Made by a program: the position numbers and the translations under genes. Of a DNA stretch of 64,000 nucleotides, positions 9,095 through 18,244 are shown piece after piece. The notes beneath the pieces are model-generated. The model was not told the DNA's origin. It did not search any database and saw nothing but the letters and a program-made list of their open reading frames with translations. This DNA is from Rhodoferax sp. GTDB taxonomy: Bacteria > Pseudomonadota > Gammaproteobacteria > Burkholderiales > Burkholderiaceae_C. Each line of letters begins with the position of its first letter. Within the stretch, counting starts at the first letter, position 1. The stretch covers positions 1 to 64,000 of the forward strand of contig JACKLL010000006.1 in assembly GCA_024235935.1 (NCBI GenBank). Direction: 5' to 3'.

Positions 9095-9217
9095 GTCCTG
9101 TTCCTCTTGTTGCAGGCTTGCCCGACAGACGCCGGCACAGGCAAACCCGGTTGTCGCACGACGGGGCAACAGGCCCCGCCACGGTGCGGCGGCGCCATGT
9201 GCGCCGCAGGCGCCGGA

Positions 9218-9679
9218 TCAGCCCTGCGCGGCAGCGCCGCGCAGGTCCACGTCCAGCCGGGCCCATGCGTCGATCTCGACGCACAGCTCCGGGAATACCA
9301 GTGCCTTCACGGCCACCAGCGTCGAACATGGGAATGCCGAGCCGAAGAATTCCCTGCGGGCGCGCCCGACGGCGTCCTTGTCCGCAATATTCGTCAGGTA
9401 CACCACCGTCTTGACGATGTTGTGCCGGTGGCCACCGGCGGCGACCACCAGGGTCTCGAGCTTGCCCAGCACCTGCAGCGTCTGCGCGTAGGCGTCCAGC
9501 GGCTGCCCGGCAGCCGCGGCATCCCGGGTCGCCGGATGTGCCGTCATGCCCGACAGCACCACCTCGTTGCCGATGCGCCAGCCATTGGTCCAGCTGGCCG
9601 CGGGCAGGTCGGGTACGGCCGCTGCGGCAATGCGCTCGGCCGACACAGCGGCAATCCCGGGCATCGGTGTCACGCGCAT
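9218..9679 (-). CDS. RidA/YjgF/YER057c family protein
   Basis: This protein of 153 residues belongs to the trimeric RidA superfamily, whose members deaminate enamine/imine intermediates or, in catabolic clusters, act on compounds such as 2-aminomuconate. Visible family features are NEVVLSGMTAHP, the helix QTLQVLGKLETLVVAAGG, IVKTVVYLTNI, and the end FPELCVEIDAWARL. It starts seven bases after the Rieske oxygenase stop and is clearly co-transcribed with it. In this context a deaminase step on a ring-cleavage product is attractive, but generic enamine detoxification is also possible. Confidence 0.88.
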   Translation of the reverse strand: MRVTPMPGIAAVSAERIAAAAVPDLPAASWTNGWRIGNEVVLSGMTAHPATRDAAAAGQPLDAYAQTLQVLGKLETLVVAAGGHRHNIVKTVVYLTNIADKDAVGRARREFFGSAFPCSTLVAVKALVFPELCVEIDAWARLDVDLRGAAAQG

Positions 9680-9686
9680 GCCCGCG

Positions 9687-10742
9687 TCAGGCTGCGGTGG
9701 CGGCCGGTGCGGCGGTTGCCACATCGGCGGCCGACTTGGCCAGCTGCTTCTGCGCCAGACTCTGCTTGTGCCGGCGCAGGCGCGACAGGCCGACATCGTG
9801 CTCGTACAGATGCTCGCGCATGTTGGCGTCGGGCTCCATCGCCTCAAGCATGACCCGGTCCTGCTCCAGCACCACCCAGTGGCGTGCCTCGAGGCGGTTC
9901 TTGTACAGGAAGCGCCAGGTGTTACGCTGCCAGCCGCTGACCTTGCGCAGCCGCCAATGGAATACCGCCGACACGTTCTCGACGATCGGGGTGTAGCTGC
10001 CGATGATGGTGAATGGGCCGCCGGGGCCGCCGGTCTTGGGATACGGAATCGCCAGCCGCATCCAGTGCAGATCGGTGTCGCACCATTCGGTCCAGTCGAA
10101 GTTCACACCCCGCTGGCCGGCCTTCTCGAACATGAAGCCATGTTCGGTGCGGCGCAGCTGGAACTTGGCGCTGATGTCACCCTCGCTCATCGAGTGCGAC
10201 TGCTTGTGCACGAAGGTGCCGTGCATCGGGTCGATCACGTTGTCCTCGACATAGCGGTAGTCGGCGCCCCACTCGGTGTAGCACAGGAAGCCCGACCACT
10301 CGCCGCTGGTCATCTCTTCAGGCAGGCGCAGCGGGGGTGGCTCGGCCAGGTGTGGATCGGTGGCGTTGAACAGGAACACGGCGCCATGGGCTTCCTGCAC
10401 ATGGAAGCGGCGTGCGGCCTGGCTGCCTTCCAGCGTGCAGCCCGGGCTGGCCGGCACACGGGTCACCGTCCCGTCGCAGCGCACCTCGACGCCATGGTAG
10501 GGGCAGGCCAGCCGGTCACCCAGGTTCACGCCCATCGAAAGAGGTGCGCCCCGGTGCGGGCAATGGTCTTCCAGCGCATGCACCGCGCCATCGCGGTCAC
10601 GCCACAGGGCGATCTTGTAGCCGAGGCGGCGCAGCGAGATCGGCGAGTCCTTGATGAAGCTCGACGGGCACACCGGGTACCACAGGTCGCGCAGGCCACG
10701 GGCCAGCAAGGCATCGACTTCGGCAGCAGAGTTGGCAGTCAT
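9687..10742 (-). CDS. Rieske non-haem iron aromatic oxygenase, catalytic subunit
   Basis: This cytoplasmic oxygenase alpha subunit has 351 residues. The Rieske [2Fe-2S] ligands are C61-P-H63 and C80-P-Y-H83. The mononuclear iron site is in NVIDPMHGTFVH, with H174 and H179 as ligands and an upstream bridging acid. The length and arrangement resemble single-component-type demethylases/hydroxylases such as vanillate demethylase VanA and phthalate-type oxygenases more than the alpha/beta dioxygenases; no beta subunit is present. A Rieske ferredoxin is encoded at the far end of the same operon and could supply electrons. The C terminus ends in an unusual alanine-rich tail. Confidence 0.92.
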   Translation of the reverse strand: MTANSAAEVDALLARGLRDLWYPVCPSSFIKDSPISLRRLGYKIALWRDRDGAVHALEDHCPHRGAPLSMGVNLGDRLACPYHGVEVRCDGTVTRVPASPGCTLEGSQAARRFHVQEAHGAVFLFNATDPHLAEPPPLRLPEEMTSGEWSGFLCYTEWGADYRYVEDNVIDPMHGTFVHKQSHSMSEGDISAKFQLRRTEHGFMFEKAGQRGVNFDWTEWCDTDLHWMRLAIPYPKTGGPGGPFTIIGSYTPIVENVSAVFHWRLRKVSGWQRNTWRFLYKNRLEARHWVVLEQDRVMLEAMEPDANMREHLYEHDVGLSRLRRHKQSLAQKQLAKSAADVATAAPAATAA

Positions 10743-10762
10743 GTTGTTCTCCAGAATTTGGT

Positions 10763-11011
10763 TCAGGCGCCCAGGCGCGCCATTTCGGCTTCAAAAATCG
10801 CGGGGGTCCAGGCCTGCCCGTCCGGGCCCAGCGGGCCGGCCTTGTTGAGGTAGTCGACCAGGGCGTCGAGTTCATGCAGGCCGGCGGCGAAGCCGCGCTC
10901 GATCGAGTCACCGAGCAGGTCCTCGTAGGCGGTCGGCTTGCGCGTGCGCGCCTGGTGCGGCTCCAGATAGGTGGCGGTGGTGGGTGCGGTAACGGCAGCG
11001 ATGGGAATCAT
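10763..11011 (-). CDS. Small Rieske-oxygenase-associated protein (recombinase-like helix domain type)
   Basis: This 82-residue protein has the sequence features YLEPHQARTRKPTAYEDLLGD, then LHELDALVDYLNKAGP and WTPAIFEAEMARLG. Very similar small proteins occur next to Rieske oxygenases in other catabolic clusters, often under the name recombinase-like helix domain protein; that name says nothing about function. It lies 20 bases upstream of the Rieske oxygenase gene on the same strand, so it may be an accessory or regulatory subunit. It has no signal peptide or membrane segment. The ATG at 11011 follows a GGAG-containing leader. Confidence 0.75.
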   Translation of the reverse strand: MIPIAAVTAPTTATYLEPHQARTRKPTAYEDLLGDSIERGFAAGLHELDALVDYLNKAGPLGPDGQAWTPAIFEAEMARLGA

Positions 11012-11054
11012 GGTGGGAACTCCTTCAATGAGACAGGGATGGGACGGCCGACGG

Positions 11055-11387
11055 CTACTGGCCGCCGTTGCGTACCCGTTCGCGAATACGCTCGCGCACC
11101 GGGACGAAGTCATAACTCGGATAACACTCGGTCTTGAAAACGCCCCAGGCCGAGCGCTCCAGCTCCAGGTTGACGACCGGCAGCAGGTGGGGCGGCAACT
11201 CCAGCGTCACGATCTGGCCCAGGCCCATGGCCACGGTCCAGGACACGATACGCACGCCTTCGGGCGGAAACCGTTCCCACCAGTCGCTGGCCTTCATGCG
11301 GGTCTGCACATCTTCCAGCGTCAGACCGGCATGGTGCTTCATGACGATGGTCAGCAGCATCTGCGGTTCGGTGGTGGCGGTATCCAT
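11055..11387 (-). CDS. Small catabolic-operon protein of unknown function
   Basis: This protein of 110 residues is not assigned to a named family. It begins with MDTATTEPQMLLTIVMKHHAGLTLEDVQTRM, which looks like the first beta-alpha unit of a dimeric alpha/beta-barrel (as in muconolactone isomerase or EthD-like proteins), and continues with a WWERFPPEGVRIVSW strand. It lies between a TTT receptor gene and the small Rieske-associated gene, with short gaps. It is probably a soluble accessory enzyme or isomerase of the pathway. The fold guess rests on pattern only. Confidence 0.7.
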   Translation of the reverse strand: MDTATTEPQMLLTIVMKHHAGLTLEDVQTRMKASDWWERFPPEGVRIVSWTVAMGLGQIVTLELPPHLLPVVNLELERSAWGVFKTECYPSYDFVPVRERIRERVRNGGQ

Positions 11388-11397
11388 AGGGGTGCTC

Positions 11398-12420
11398 CTA
11401 CTGGGCCACGATCTTGCGTGCCTTGATGATGCCGGCCCAGGTCGCGGTTTCTTCGCGGATGTAGGCGCCAAACGCAGCCGGCGTCATCACCGACTCCGTC
11501 AGGCCCTGGGCCTTGAGCGACTCGCGCACCGCCGGCTGGTTCAGAAACACCTTGGCGTCCTGTGCCAGTTGCTCGACCACTTCCGGCGGTGTGCCGGCCG
11601 GTGCGAGCACACCGTACCAGGAGGTGACCACCACACCGGACACACCTTGCTCGGCCAGCGTCGGAATCTCCGGGGCGGCCGTGCTGCGCTGGGTGTCGGT
11701 GATACCCAGCGCCACCAGCTTGCCAACCCGGATCGACGGCAAGGTGGCCGGCAGGTTGCTGAACATCAGCGGAACCGTGCCGCCGAGCACGTCATTGAGC
11801 GCCGGGCCGGTGCCCTTGTAAGGCACGTGCAGAATCTCCACGCCCGCCTGCTGCTTGAACAGCTCACCGGCCAGGTGCAGGCCGCTGCCCACGCCTGGCG
11901 ACGCATACGACAAGGTGTCCGGCTTGGCCTTGGCCGCGGCAATCAGGTCCTTCACGCTCTTGAATCCCGCGCCAGGGTTGGCCACCAGCACGTTCGGCGC
12001 CTTGGCCAGCATCGTGATCGGCACGAAATCGCGTTCGATGTTGAACGGGAAGTTGGGCATCAGCGTCGGGTTGATCGTCAGGTTGCCGGCCGGCACCACC
12101 AGCAGCGTGCGACCGTCACCCTTGGCGCGCTTGACCTTGTCGATGCCGATGTTGCCGGCGGCGCCAGGCAGGTTTTCCACCACGGCCGGCTGGCCGTATT
12201 TCTTGCTCAGCCCGTCCGCCATGATGCGCGCCAGGCTGTCGATCGGACCGCCTGGCGGGAATGGCGCCACCAGCGTGAAACGCTCCTGCGCAAGGTACTT
12301 CTCGGTCGGCGTCGCCGGGCTGGCGGTCTGGGCTGTGGCAAGCACCGGCAGCATGGCCAGGCCCAGCGCCCAGGCGCTGGCTCGGCGCCGTGGGAGGTGG
12401 TGATTCATGGTGTGGCGCAT
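11398..12420 (-). CDS. TTT (Bug/TctC family) substrate-binding receptor
   Basis: This receptor has 340 residues. The signal peptide includes LPRRRASAWALGLAMLPVLATAQ. The mature protein shows FTLVAPFPPGGPIDSLARIM, PAVVENLPGAAGNIGI and LSYASPGVGS. The stop codon of the dioxygenase gene ends two bases before its start, so it belongs to the catabolic operon. It is therefore the best candidate for a receptor for the pathway substrate or an analogue, alongside the ABC importer at the operon head. A second in-frame ATG at 12408 is a possible start. Confidence 0.92.
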   Translation of the reverse strand: MRHTMNHHLPRRRASAWALGLAMLPVLATAQTASPATPTEKYLAQERFTLVAPFPPGGPIDSLARIMADGLSKKYGQPAVVENLPGAAGNIGIDKVKRAKGDGRTLLVVPAGNLTINPTLMPNFPFNIERDFVPITMLAKAPNVLVANPGAGFKSVKDLIAAAKAKPDTLSYASPGVGSGLHLAGELFKQQAGVEILHVPYKGTGPALNDVLGGTVPLMFSNLPATLPSIRVGKLVALGITDTQRSTAAPEIPTLAEQGVSGVVVTSWYGVLAPAGTPPEVVEQLAQDAKVFLNQPAVRESLKAQGLTESVMTPAAFGAYIREETATWAGIIKARKIVAQ

Positions 12421-12421
12421 C

Positions 12422-13402
12422 TCACTTCTTCTCGGTCAGGAACTTGCCGCTGGCCTGCACATTCGGCTGGCGCCGGGTGTTGCCGTCGATGCCGCCGTCG
12501 ATCGCCCATTCGGCGAACACGGTCGGGCCGGGCTCGAAATGGCGCTCTTTCCAGGCCGGTGTCAGATGGTCTTCGTCGGCGTTGTATTCAATCAGTCCGC
12601 CGCAGGGATTCTCGAAGTACCAGAAGAAGGCGCTGGAGATCGGATGCCGGCCCGGGCCGAGCTGGGTTTTCCAGCCACAGCGGCTCATGTGCAGGCCGCC
12701 ACCAAACACCTCGTGGATGTCGCGCACAGTGAAGGCCACGTGGTTGACGCCCGGCCCCTTGTTCGGCAGCGCGAGCAGGAAGATGTCGTGGTGTCCGGCA
12801 TGGGGCGCGCAGCGCATGAACACGCCCCGGCCCGGATAGCGGTCCGAGGTGACGAAGCCCAGCGCCGCGTAGAACGCCTCCATCTGGTCCAGCCGGTCGG
12901 TGAAGAACACCACATGGCCGATCTCGACCGGCTCGGCGTGGTCGTAGATCGGCGACGGCGTGTCGATGCGGCGCACACCGCCCCAGGCATTGGTCGGCAC
13001 GCCGGCCACGTCGACAGGGCGCTTCTTGCTGACCTGAAACGAAATGCGCAGGCCATGCGGATCGAGCGCGACCAGCGTGCCGTCGACCGCGCGCCGGTCC
13101 TCGAATCCGGCCGCGCCCTGCAAGGCCCGGGCGATCGGCTCCAGCGCCGCGGCATCGGTCACGCCCCAGGCCACCTCACGCATCGTGGGACCGGCCTCCA
13201 TCGGTGGCGGCAAGCGCGCGTCATCAGGCCGGCGCACCTGCACCCTGGCGCCGTTCAGCGTCTCCCAGACCTGGCAGCCAGCATCGTCGGATACCGCCTT
13301 CAGGCCCCAGTCGGTGAAAAAACGCCGCGCGTCGTCCCAGCGGTCGGTCGAATAGGTGATGCCGTCGATGCCTTCGATGGCACTGGGTTTGCTTGTCGTC
13401 AT
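12422..13402 (-). CDS. VOC superfamily extradiol-type dioxygenase
   Basis: This protein of 326 residues has two vicinal-oxygen-chelate modules. The N-terminal module begins at IDGITYSTDRWDDARRFF and the catalytic one at EIGHVVFFTD. The predicted iron ligands are H163, H221 (in GVNHVAF) and E272 (in LIEYNAD), the two-His-one-Glu facial triad of type I extradiol dioxygenases such as 2,3-dihydroxybiphenyl dioxygenase. It should cleave a catechol-like ring next to the hydroxyl pair. Its ATG overlaps the stop of the aldehyde dehydrogenase gene (ATGA), consistent with sequential ring-cleavage and oxidation steps. Confidence 0.87.
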   Translation of the reverse strand: MTTSKPSAIEGIDGITYSTDRWDDARRFFTDWGLKAVSDDAGCQVWETLNGARVQVRRPDDARLPPPMEAGPTMREVAWGVTDAAALEPIARALQGAAGFEDRRAVDGTLVALDPHGLRISFQVSKKRPVDVAGVPTNAWGGVRRIDTPSPIYDHAEPVEIGHVVFFTDRLDQMEAFYAALGFVTSDRYPGRGVFMRCAPHAGHHDIFLLALPNKGPGVNHVAFTVRDIHEVFGGGLHMSRCGWKTQLGPGRHPISSAFFWYFENPCGGLIEYNADEDHLTPAWKERHFEPGPTVFAEWAIDGGIDGNTRRQPNVQASGKFLTEKK

Positions 13403-14874
13403 GCCATGCTCCACGCAATGGGGGCGTCGTTGGTGCCCCAGTAATAACTCTTCTGGCTGGTGTACTCGAGAATGCCGAGACGGCCCTTCTCGCGACCGGT
13501 GCCGCTCATCTTCACGCCACCGAATGGCGTGCTGACCGAGAACTGCTTGTAGGTATTGACCCAGACCGTGCCGGTCTGCAGCGCACTGCCCAGCCGCCAC
13601 ACGGTCTTGTAGTCGCGCGTCCAGATGCCGGCCGCCAGTCCGTAGACGTTGTCATTGCACTGCGCCAGCAGGTCGGCCTCATCGGTCCAGGGCAGCAGCG
13701 CCAGCACCGGTCCGAAGATCTCCTCCTGGCACATGCGCGCGCTGTTGGGCAGGCCTTCGATCACGGTGGGCAGGTAGTAGCTGCCCTTGTCGAAGTCGGC
13801 ACCTTGCGGACGCTCGCCACCAAACAGCACCTTGCCGCCCTCGTCGCGGCCCATCTGCACATAGCGCTCGACCGATGCCCGGTGGCCCATGTTGACCAGC
13901 GGCCCCATCTGGGTCTTTTCGCTCGCCGGATCGCCGACGCGCAACTTCTGCACGCCCGCCAGCAGACGCGCCCTGAATTCCTCGTACACGCTGGCATGCA
14001 CGAAAGCCCGCGAGCCGGCAATACACGACTCGCCGGACGAACTGAAGATGCCGTACAACACGCCGGCCACGGCATGGTCGAGGTCGGCATCGGCACAGAC
14101 GATGGTCGGGGACTTGCCGCCGAGTTCGAGCGAGGTCGGCATCAGCTTTTCGGCCGCCAACCGCTGTATGCCCATGCCGACATTGGTGCCACCGGTGAAC
14201 GCGATGCGCTTGATCAGCGGATGCTTGACCAGCGCGTCACCGACGATCGAGCCCTTGCCCGGCAACACGCTGACGATGCCCGCCGGCACGCCGGCGGCTT
14301 CGGCGATGCGTGCCAGCTCGATCGCCATGCGCGGCGTGATCTCGGCCGGCTTGAACACCACGGCGCAACCGGCGGCCAGTGCCGGCGCCAGCTTCTGCGC
14401 CTCGCTGGCGATCGGCGAGTTCCAGGGGGTGATGGCGCCGACCACACCCAGCGGCTCATGCACGCTCATCGTGACGAAGTCGCCGCGGGCCGGGGTGATC
14501 GTGTCTTCCCAGGTCTCGCAGGCCGAGGCGAAGAACTGGAAGGTGCCGGCGGCACTGGCCACCAGGGCCCGCGTCTCGCTGATCGGCTTGCCGTTGTCCA
14601 GCCGCTGCAGTTGCGCGAGCTCCTCGCCGCGGGCACGGATGCCGCTGGCGATGCGGTACAGGATGCCGGCGCGTTCATGGCGCTTGAGGCCGGCCCAGGC
14701 CGGCTGCTGGCGCACGCGCTCGGCGGTCTGCACCGCCTCGTCGACATCCTGCGCGGTCGCCCCATGCAGCGTCGCGACGATGCTGCCGTCGGCCGGGTAT
14801 TCGGTGGTGTAGGCCGGACCACTGGCGTCGCGCCACTGGCCGGCTATCTGGGTCTTGATGGTGGTGTCACTCAT
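13399..14874 (-). CDS. NAD(P)-dependent aldehyde dehydrogenase
   Basis: This 491-residue member of the aldehyde dehydrogenase superfamily has the oxyanion-hole asparagine in TPWNSP (N152), the general base E250 in ELGGKSP, and the nucleophile C284 in SGESCIAGSR. The length is typical. Directly upstream of a ring-cleavage dioxygenase, it is a good candidate for a muconic-semialdehyde-type dehydrogenase. It overlaps the dioxygenase gene by four bases and follows the aspartate-dehydrogenase-like gene by 25 bases. Confidence 0.92.
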   Translation of the reverse strand: MSDTTIKTQIAGQWRDASGPAYTTEYPADGSIVATLHGATAQDVDEAVQTAERVRQQPAWAGLKRHERAGILYRIASGIRARGEELAQLQRLDNGKPISETRALVASAAGTFQFFASACETWEDTITPARGDFVTMSVHEPLGVVGAITPWNSPIASEAQKLAPALAAGCAVVFKPAEITPRMAIELARIAEAAGVPAGIVSVLPGKGSIVGDALVKHPLIKRIAFTGGTNVGMGIQRLAAEKLMPTSLELGGKSPTIVCADADLDHAVAGVLYGIFSSSGESCIAGSRAFVHASVYEEFRARLLAGVQKLRVGDPASEKTQMGPLVNMGHRASVERYVQMGRDEGGKVLFGGERPQGADFDKGSYYLPTVIEGLPNSARMCQEEIFGPVLALLPWTDEADLLAQCNDNVYGLAAGIWTRDYKTVWRLGSALQTGTVWVNTYKQFSVSTPFGGVKMSGTGREKGRLGILEYTSQKSYYWGTNDAPIAWSMA

Positions 14875-14899
14875 GGCAATACGGGCAGCGTGTGAACGC

Positions 14900-15688
14900 T
14901 CAGATGGTGGTCGGGTTGACCCGGTTGTTCAGAAAGCGCAGGGCCGACAGCACCGTCAGCGCCGAGGTCCGCGGGTTGTCGGCCAGCGGCTTGCCGCGCA
15001 TCGTCAGCTGCATCTCGCCAAAGGCGCCGCGCAGCGTGATCTCGTGGATGTTCTCGCGCACCGTGGGGTCGGCAACCAGGCGCACGGTCGTGGCGTCCAG
15101 GCCCAGACCGGCCAGCGCCACGGTGGCGGCCACATTGGCGTTCTTCGGATACAGGTGCGCCGCTTCCCGCGCCGTGGCTTGCAGGATCACCGTCGGTGCC
15201 TCCAGCCGGTCCAGGTCGACCAGCGTCTCGGCCGGCGAACCGCGCCAGCCCTGGGGTGGCTTGCGCCCGGTATAGGTGACCTCATCCAGCCCGGCCAGCC
15301 GCGCGGCGGCGATGGCGTCGATGCCGCCGATCGCACCCGGCAGCAGGTGCAGCTGCGTGCCTCCCTTGCGGGCCGCGTCGTCCAGGCGCTCGGCCAGGCC
15401 GGCTTCGGACAAGGCACCGACCGACAGCACGGCACATTCGATGCCGCGCCCGAGCGCCTGCAGGACGTGGGTCGTCAAGGCGCCATGGCCGGCACATTCG
15501 AGCACCAGCGTGGCGTCGGCCGGCACCGCATCCAGCACCGCGACCTCGCAGCCCAGTGTTTCCTGTACCGCGGCCAGCGAGCCCGGCGACACGACCACAT
15601 GCGCAATGCGGATACCGGCATGGCCGCGCAGCCGCGCATGCACCGAACGCCCGATGGCGCCGTATCCGATCAGCGTGACGTCGCGCAC
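14900..15688 (-). CDS. Aspartate dehydrogenase family protein
   Basis: This protein has 262 residues. The Rossmann start is LIGYGAIGRSVHARL (residues 6-20). The family motif LYPKNANVAATVALAGLG is near residues 179-196, and the likely catalytic histidine is H215 in RENIHEI. True L-aspartate dehydrogenases (NadX) make iminoaspartate for NAD synthesis or release ammonia from aspartate. In this operon a role in reductive or oxidative handling of an amino or imino intermediate is likely, and it could pair with the RidA protein. The gap to the ThDP enzyme gene is only four bases. Confidence 0.88.
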   Translation of the reverse strand: MRDVTLIGYGAIGRSVHARLRGHAGIRIAHVVVSPGSLAAVQETLGCEVAVLDAVPADATLVLECAGHGALTTHVLQALGRGIECAVLSVGALSEAGLAERLDDAARKGGTQLHLLPGAIGGIDAIAAARLAGLDEVTYTGRKPPQGWRGSPAETLVDLDRLEAPTVILQATAREAAHLYPKNANVAATVALAGLGLDATTVRLVADPTVRENIHEITLRGAFGEMQLTMRGKPLADNPRTSALTVLSALRFLNNRVNPTTI

Positions 15689-15692
15689 CGTG

Positions 15693-17363
15693 TCAGTCCT
15701 TCTTCAGGATCGGGCCGGCGAACTTGGCGGCGAACGCGCCCCAGGCGTTCATGTCGACTTCGACCAGCACCGGGCCGCCCTTGATCTGCAACGCCTTCTC
15801 CAGCGTCGCTTCGGCCTGCGCCGGATCGGACAGGTGCAGGTGCGGGACCTTGAGGCTGGCGCACAGCGCGCCGAAGTCGGGGTTGACGAGGTCGACGTAG
15901 CAATGGCGGCTGCCATAGATGTCGTCCTGGATGTTCTTGATCACGCCGTAGCAGCTGTCGTTCATCAGCAGTACGACCAGCTCGGCCTTTTCCTGTACGG
16001 CACAGGCCAGCTCGCCGACGTTGAGCATGAAGCCGCCGTCCCCGGCCAGGGCCAGGGTCTTGCGGCCCAGGCCATGGGTGGCATTGGCCACCGCAGTGCC
16101 GATCGCCATCGCCAGACCCTGGCCGATGCCGCCGCCCAGCGCATGCACGCCGGCGCGCGGGTTGTCCAGCACCGGGGCGCGGTTGCCCCACATGCTGTTG
16201 GACAGGGTGATGTCGCGCACCCACCAGCAGCGCTTGTCGGCCTGGCGTGACACCGCGTTCTTGAGCTGGATGTAAGGGCCGAGTGCGGCGTCGACCTGGG
16301 TGCCGGCCTGCACACGCGCCTGGCGCAGGTCGTGGGCAAATGCAGTGTCGACCTGCATCCGGCCTTCGAGCCGGTCGGCCAGCGCCGCCAGCGTGGCGGC
16401 CGCGTCGCCCTGCAGAAAGAGTTCGCTGGCATAGCCGCGGTTCTGCGCCAGCGCATTGGCGTCGATGCGGTACAGCGCCTTGGGCAGCTGCAGCTTGTAG
16501 CGCAGGGTCTCGTTGCTGCGCAGGCGCGAGCCGACGACCAGCATGGCGTCGCAGGTCTGGTAGAAATTCTCGACCGGCTTTTGCAGGTTGTACGAGCCCA
16601 GCGTGGCCGGGTGGTCTTCGGCCACGATGCCGCGGCCCTGCACCGAGGTGACGACTCCGAAGCCCAGCTTCACCAGCCGCGCGACCGCATCGACAGCACC
16701 ACGCGCGCCACCCCCCAGCCACAGCATCGGGCGCCGCGCGCCGGCCAGCCTGTCGGCCAGCGCGTCGATCTGCGCCGGGTCGGCCTGCAACGGCGCCAGC
16801 GTGACCGGCGCCAGGTCGGCGGGAAGGTCCAGCATGGAGGCCTGCACGTCGATCGGGATCTCGATGCTCACCGGCCCGCAGGGCGGCGTACGCGCGATGC
16901 GGGCGGCCTCGCGCAGCGTGGCCAGCGCCGTGGCGGCGTCGCGGATGCGAAACGCGGCCTTGCTGACCGACTGCAGCATGGCCAGCTGCGCCGGTGCCTC
17001 GTGGATGAATCCCAGATCACGGTCGAGGTAGTCGGCCTCGATCTGGCCGGTCAGGTGCAGCATCGGCGTGCCGGCGGTGATGGCCTCGACCAGGGCGCCG
17101 GCGGCATTGCCGGCGCCGGTGCCGGTGCTGGTGACGCAGGCGCCCAGCGTGCCGCTGACGCGGGCATAGGCGTCGGCCATGTTGCAGGCACCGGCCTCGC
17201 CGCGGGCGGATACGAAGCGGATCTTCTGGCGCTTGTGGAAGGCGTCCAGGATCGGCATGTTGTGGATCGAGATCACGCCGAAGGCCGCACGTGTGCCTTG
17301 CAGTTCGAGGAAGCGAACGACGAGTTCGCCGACCGTGATGCGTGTGGGGGAGCCGGTGTTCAT
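15693..17363 (-). CDS. Thiamine diphosphate-dependent enzyme (acetolactate synthase-like)
   Basis: This 556-residue protein has the three-domain layout of the acetolactate synthase/benzoylformate decarboxylase family. The N-terminal pyrimidine-binding domain carries the activating glutamate in ARGEAGACNMADAYAR. The ThDP/Mg motif GDGGFMLNVGELACAV...MNDSCYG is near residues 440-470. It may decarboxylate or condense a 2-oxoacid produced after ring cleavage. It is not the housekeeping acetohydroxyacid synthase, because no regulatory IlvN subunit is adjacent and the sequence around the active site is divergent. Its ATG overlaps the IclR stop codon. Confidence 0.87.
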   Translation of the reverse strand: MNTGSPTRITVGELVVRFLELQGTRAAFGVISIHNMPILDAFHKRQKIRFVSARGEAGACNMADAYARVSGTLGACVTSTGTGAGNAAGALVEAITAGTPMLHLTGQIEADYLDRDLGFIHEAPAQLAMLQSVSKAAFRIRDAATALATLREAARIARTPPCGPVSIEIPIDVQASMLDLPADLAPVTLAPLQADPAQIDALADRLAGARRPMLWLGGGARGAVDAVARLVKLGFGVVTSVQGRGIVAEDHPATLGSYNLQKPVENFYQTCDAMLVVGSRLRSNETLRYKLQLPKALYRIDANALAQNRGYASELFLQGDAAATLAALADRLEGRMQVDTAFAHDLRQARVQAGTQVDAALGPYIQLKNAVSRQADKRCWWVRDITLSNSMWGNRAPVLDNPRAGVHALGGGIGQGLAMAIGTAVANATHGLGRKTLALAGDGGFMLNVGELACAVQEKAELVVLLMNDSCYGVIKNIQDDIYGSRHCYVDLVNPDFGALCASLKVPHLHLSDPAQAEATLEKALQIKGGPVLVEVDMNAWGAFAAKFAGPILKKD

Positions 17364-18244
17364 GCCATGGACTTTCTGGGCGAATGGGAGATGGGCGAGC
17401 CCACGGCAGGGACATGGCTGATGCACTGCGACAGCCGCTGGGCAGCGGATCGCACCTGTGCCACCAGCGCTTCCTGCGTGGAGGGGTCAACGTTCTGGGC
17501 CGGCACCGTCACACTGACGGCGGCCGAAACCCGGTGATGGTCATCGAAGACCGGGGCGGCGATGGTCGAGATCGCCGCTTCGAATCCGCCCTGGCTCACG
17601 CCGTAGCCGCGCAGGGCGTCGGCATCGATGGCCTGCTTGAGCGATTCGAGCGTGGTGGGCGTCTGCGGCGTGAAGCTGTCGAGCTCGACGCCCTGGTACA
17701 GGGTCTTCAGCGCGTCCAGCGACAGGTCGGCCAGCAACACGCGCCCCAGCACCGTGGCATGGGCCGGCAGCCGCGCACCGACCTGGATCGAATTGAACAT
17801 GAAGGACGGTCCCACCGCCTTGGCGACGAATACCACCTCACGGCCGTCGCGCACCACCAGGTGCGCCGACAGACCGGTGGCATTGGCCAGCGCATCGATG
17901 ATGGGGCGGCCCAGTTCGGTCAGCTCCATCGATGCCAGGTATTCGAAACCCAGGCGCAACACCGCCATGCCCAGCTGGTAGTGCGCCGAGTCGCCGACTC
18001 GCTCGACAAAGCCGAGTTGTTCCAGGGTCTGCAGCAGGCGGAATACCGACGCACGGGGCAGATCCAGCCGGCGTGCGAGGTCGGCTCCCGTGAGCTGGCG
18101 CTCGTCGCGCGTGAACTGGGCCAGCAGCTGCAGGCCGCGCTGCAGGGCCGGCACCTGGTAGCGGTCCGCTGCGGGAGCGCCCGGCTTGCGCGTGGGCTGC
18201 GCGTGCGCGCCGGAAGATGGCATGGTGGCAAGCTGCGTGGTCAT
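17360..18244 (-). CDS. IclR family transcriptional regulator
   Basis: This regulator has 294 residues. The N-terminal winged helix is near residues 30-85 (LTGADLARRLDLPRASVFRLLQTLEQLGF), and the C-terminal effector-binding domain contains VGARLPAHATVLGRVLLA and GYGVSQGGFEAAISTIAAPVFD. It lies inside the catabolic operon with ATGA overlaps on both sides, so it is made with the pathway enzymes and probably autoregulates them. A candidate binding site is the palindrome at 23760-23777 at the operon promoter. The effector is probably the substrate or an early intermediate; this is inferred. Confidence 0.9.
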   Translation of the reverse strand: MTTQLATMPSSGAHAQPTRKPGAPAADRYQVPALQRGLQLLAQFTRDERQLTGADLARRLDLPRASVFRLLQTLEQLGFVERVGDSAHYQLGMAVLRLGFEYLASMELTELGRPIIDALANATGLSAHLVVRDGREVVFVAKAVGPSFMFNSIQVGARLPAHATVLGRVLLADLSLDALKTLYQGVELDSFTPQTPTTLESLKQAIDADALRGYGVSQGGFEAAISTIAAPVFDDHHRVSAAVSVTVPAQNVDPSTQEALVAQVRSAAQRLSQCISHVPAVGSPISHSPRKSMA